Shown one piece after another: positions 16,325 through 18,176 of a stretch of 18,176 nt of DNA. This stretch comes from Bacteroidaceae bacterium (GTDB lineage: Bacteria > Bacteroidota > Bacteroidia > Bacteroidales > Bacteroidaceae), in the NCBI GenBank assembly GCA_021443405.1, contig JABUUA010000015.1, positions 5,065-23,240 on the forward strand, read 5' to 3'. Below the pieces are notes generated by a model. That model was not told the origin of the DNA, made no database searches, and saw nothing but the letters and a program-made list of their open reading frames with translations. Both the position numbers and the translations under genes were made by a program. Every line of letters begins with the position of its first letter. The first letter of the stretch is position 1.

Positions 16325-17568
16325 ACTTAGCATATTTCATGGCACGGAGGCTTTATGGCCAGAGCGAAGGCACGGGACGCGTGTCGCGCTTGGCTGTGAG
16401 CATCGCCACGGCGGGAGTGGCGCTCGGCCTCGGAGTCATGATTTTGTCGGTGGCTGTGGTTGTGGGCTTCAAACAGGAAGTTCGTGACAAGGTCACGGGT
16501 ATAGGCAGTCACCTGCAAGTGTTGAATTATGAGTCGCTTTATCGCACCGAGAGTCAGCCGGTGGCGTTGAGCGACTCACTCATTTCGTCCCTTCGTTCCA
16601 TCGAGGGCGTGCAGAGCGTTCAGCAAGTCTGCAACAAGGGCGGCATGCTTAAGACGGAGGAAGCCTTCCAAGGCGTCGTGTTCCGAGGGATTGGAGAAGA
16701 CTACGACCTCTCGTTCCTGCGCCAACATTTGGTAGCGGGTGCTCTGGAGAAACCTTTTTCTTCGACTGAAAGTTCCAACTCCTTGCTGCTTTCGGCGCAA
16801 TTGGCCAGACAGTTACAGTTGGGCGTGGACGAAGACGTGTATGCCTACTTTTTCGACAACAAGTTGCGGGCGCGAAAGTTTCACGTGACGGCTCTTTACG
16901 AGACCAACTTGGAGGAATACGACAGCAAGCTCGTCTTTTGCGACTATAAAGTCACCCATCAGCTCTTGGGCTTCGAGCCCGACCAATCCAGCGGGGCGGA
17001 GGTGGTGTTGCGCGACTTCGCCCAACTCGACAGCGTCACGCCGAAAGTTCGTAAGGTGCTGAGCCATCGGCAGGACAGTTATGGCGCCAACATTACGGCA
17101 CCGACCATCTGCGAGATGTACCCGAGCATCTTCTCATGGCTGGAGTTGCTGGACATGAATGTTTGGGTCATCCTCCTGCTCATGATGGCAGTTGCCTGCT
17201 TCACCACCATATCCGGCCTGCTCATCATCATCTTGGAACGGACTCAGTTCGTGGGCATCATGAAGGCGTTGGGAGCGCCGGACGGAACTTTGCGCCGCCT
17301 GTTCATCTATTATTGTCTCTTGATTATCGGGCGCGGCATCCTTATCGGCAACGTCTTGGGCATCGGCTTGTGTCTGCTGCAGAAATACTGCGGCGTCGTT
17401 CATCTCGACGCATCGACTTACTATGTCGATGCCGTCCCCGTCCTCATTTCGTGGCCATTTGTTTTGGCTCTCAATATAGGCGTGTTGTGCATCTCGGTGG
17501 CGGTGCTCGTGCTGCCCAGCTATGTGATTGCCCACATTCATCCAGCGAAAAGTATAAGATTCGAATAA
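16321..17568 (+). CDS. LolC/LolE-type ABC transporter permease (FtsX family)
   Basis: A 415-residue inner-membrane permease with the layout of lipoprotein-releasing proteins LolC/LolE: one N-terminal membrane segment (about 24-50, ending GFKQEVRDKVTG), a large periplasmic domain (about 55-275), then three C-terminal segments (about 280-305, 330-353, 374-402) making up the FtsX domain. The cytoplasmic coupling region reads ERTQFVGIMKALGAP (from about 307), as is typical where the permease meets its ATPase. The length matches LolC/LolE (about 400-415). In the Lol pathway this complex extracts lipoproteins for transfer to LolA. No LolD ATPase gene is adjacent here, so the partner must be elsewhere. 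The ATG overlaps the aminotransferase stop by 4 bases (ATGA), so translation is coupled. Confidence 0.9.
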   Translation: MNLAYFMARRLYGQSEGTGRVSRLAVSIATAGVALGLGVMILSVAVVVGFKQEVRDKVTGIGSHLQVLNYESLYRTESQPVALSDSLISSLRSIEGVQSVQQVCNKGGMLKTEEAFQGVVFRGIGEDYDLSFLRQHLVAGALEKPFSSTESSNSLLLSAQLARQLQLGVDEDVYAYFFDNKLRARKFHVTALYETNLEEYDSKLVFCDYKVTHQLLGFEPDQSSGAEVVLRDFAQLDSVTPKVRKVLSHRQDSYGANITAPTICEMYPSIFSWLELLDMNVWVILLLMMAVACFTTISGLLIIILERTQFVGIMKALGAPDGTLRRLFIYYCLLIIGRGILIGNVLGIGLCLLQKYCGVVHLDASTYYVDAVPVLISWPFVLALNIGVLCISVAVLVLPSYVIAHIHPAKSIRFE

Positions 17569-17618
17569 CAAGTAAACAGGATTGACTGTATAATTCATAA
17601 CTAAAAATTCACATTACT

Positions 17619-18176
17619 ATGGGATTTCTCATTCTAATTGGCTCGGTTGCTTTGCTCATGTACGGCATGAAGGTGATGAGTGAAGGCCTGCAGAAAATGA
17701 CGGGTGCCGGTCTGCGTAAGATTCTCGGCACGATGACCACCAATCGATTCACCGGTTTGCTTACGGGTGCGTTCATCACCATGAGCATTCAGTCGTCCAC
17801 GGCCACCACGGTGATGACGGTAAGTTTCGTAAGCGCGGGGTTGCTCACCTTGTCGCAAGCCATCTCCGTCATCATGGGCGCCAACATCGGAACTACCGCC
17901 ACGGCGTGGATTATGGTGTTGGGCGGAAGCTTCGACATGCGCGTGATTGTGTATAGCGCCATCGTCGTCTCCATCGCCCTCATCTATTCCAAGAAGAACA
18001 TCAATATGGGTGAGTTCCTCATGGGTCTCGCGCTCATGCTGTTGGGCCTCACGACGTTGAAGATGAATGCCGCCGACATGCACCTCGACCAGAATGAATT
18101 CATCCGTGGCGCGCTGGAGCACGTCAGCACCTGGGGATTCAGTCGTTACTTCCTGTTCCTGCTCATCTGTAAGTGG
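17619..18176 (+). CDS. Na+/phosphate (NptA/PNaS-type) cotransporter, 3' part beyond the window
   Basis: The open frame starts at 17619 (MGFLILIGSV) and runs 186 codons to the window end without a stop, so only the N-terminal part is seen. The protein is strongly hydrophobic. It carries the family hallmark QSSTATTV in an early re-entrant region (about residues 58-65), followed by a second conserved patch, IMGANIGTTAT. These are characteristic of the Na/Pi cotransporter family (PF02690), inner-membrane proteins that import phosphate with sodium. Many bacterial members also have a C-terminal PhoU-like domain; whether this one does cannot be seen. It starts 50 bases after the permease stop. No clear TAnnTTTG promoter or terminator lies in that gap, so read-through from the aminotransferase-permease unit is likely. 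Confidence 0.92.
   Translation, partial: MGFLILIGSVALLMYGMKVMSEGLQKMTGAGLRKILGTMTTNRFTGLLTGAFITMSIQSSTATTVMTVSFVSAGLLTLSQAISVIMGANIGTTATAWIMVLGGSFDMRVIVYSAIVVSIALIYSKKNINMGEFLMGLALMLLGLTTLKMNAADMHLDQNEFIRGALEHVSTWGFSRYFLFLLICKW

Noticed and set aside
17569..17618. TTGAC and TATAAT-like strings before the transporter gene
   Set aside because: They are nearly adjacent rather than properly spaced, and there is no TAnnTTTG element; chance A/T-rich sequence is more likely.
17634..18122. Open frame of 162 codons antisense to the Na/Pi transporter gene
   Set aside because: The plus strand encodes a clear transporter with QSSTAT and GANIGTT motifs; the antisense product is His/Gly-rich shadow sequence.

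Overview
The window looks like chromosomal DNA of a Bacteroidales bacterium, most likely Prevotella or a close relative. Three promoters match the Bacteroidetes -33/-7 type (TTG/TTTG, about 20 bases, TAnnTTTG), at least in the -7 element. Starts lack strong Shine-Dalgarno sequences, and the encoded families (Bacteroidetes-type ClpC and GyrA, exported TPR proteins, a TPR-linked two-component system) fit that group. I see no rRNA, tRNA, CRISPR array, insertion sequence or attachment site. Eleven genes fill the window almost completely, and no gene-free stretch exceeds 300 bases.

Left part (1-6.9 kb). A clpC-type AAA+ unfoldase gene on the minus strand diverges from gyrA on the plus strand. Between them lie a clear gyrA promoter and, facing clpC, a sequence resembling a sigma-54 promoter; the latter argues for a clpC start 33 codons inside the longest reading frame. 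A gene for an exported TPR protein follows gyrA after 35 bases and is closed by a hairpin at about 6.84-6.88 kb. A -7-type element directly abuts that hairpin.

Middle part (6.9-15.0 kb). Five plus-strand genes overlap one another by 1-11 bases and should form one translationally coupled unit: an exported TPR-like protein; an 1128-residue membrane protein carrying two sensor/kinase-like halves; a response regulator with a divergent NarL/LuxR-like output region; a 165-residue membrane protein that faintly recalls the start of AbgT transporters; and a UvrD/PcrA helicase. The double kinase is the most unusual item. Its first half keeps the ATP-binding boxes. Its second half keeps a convincing phosphoacceptor-histidine motif but has lost the ATP-binding boxes. 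It may therefore be a split kinase fused into one chain. This reads as an envelope-sensing two-component pathway transcribed with a DNA-repair helicase, with a role not evident from sequence.

Right part (15.0-18.2 kb). A very good promoter drives a class I PLP-dependent aminotransferase gene, whose stop overlaps (ATGA) the start of a LolC/LolE-type permease gene. Fifty bases later a Na+/phosphate cotransporter gene begins and runs off the end of the window. GC content appears to rise from left to right (single 60-base samples gave 43% in gyrA, 52% in the permease and 58% in the transporter).
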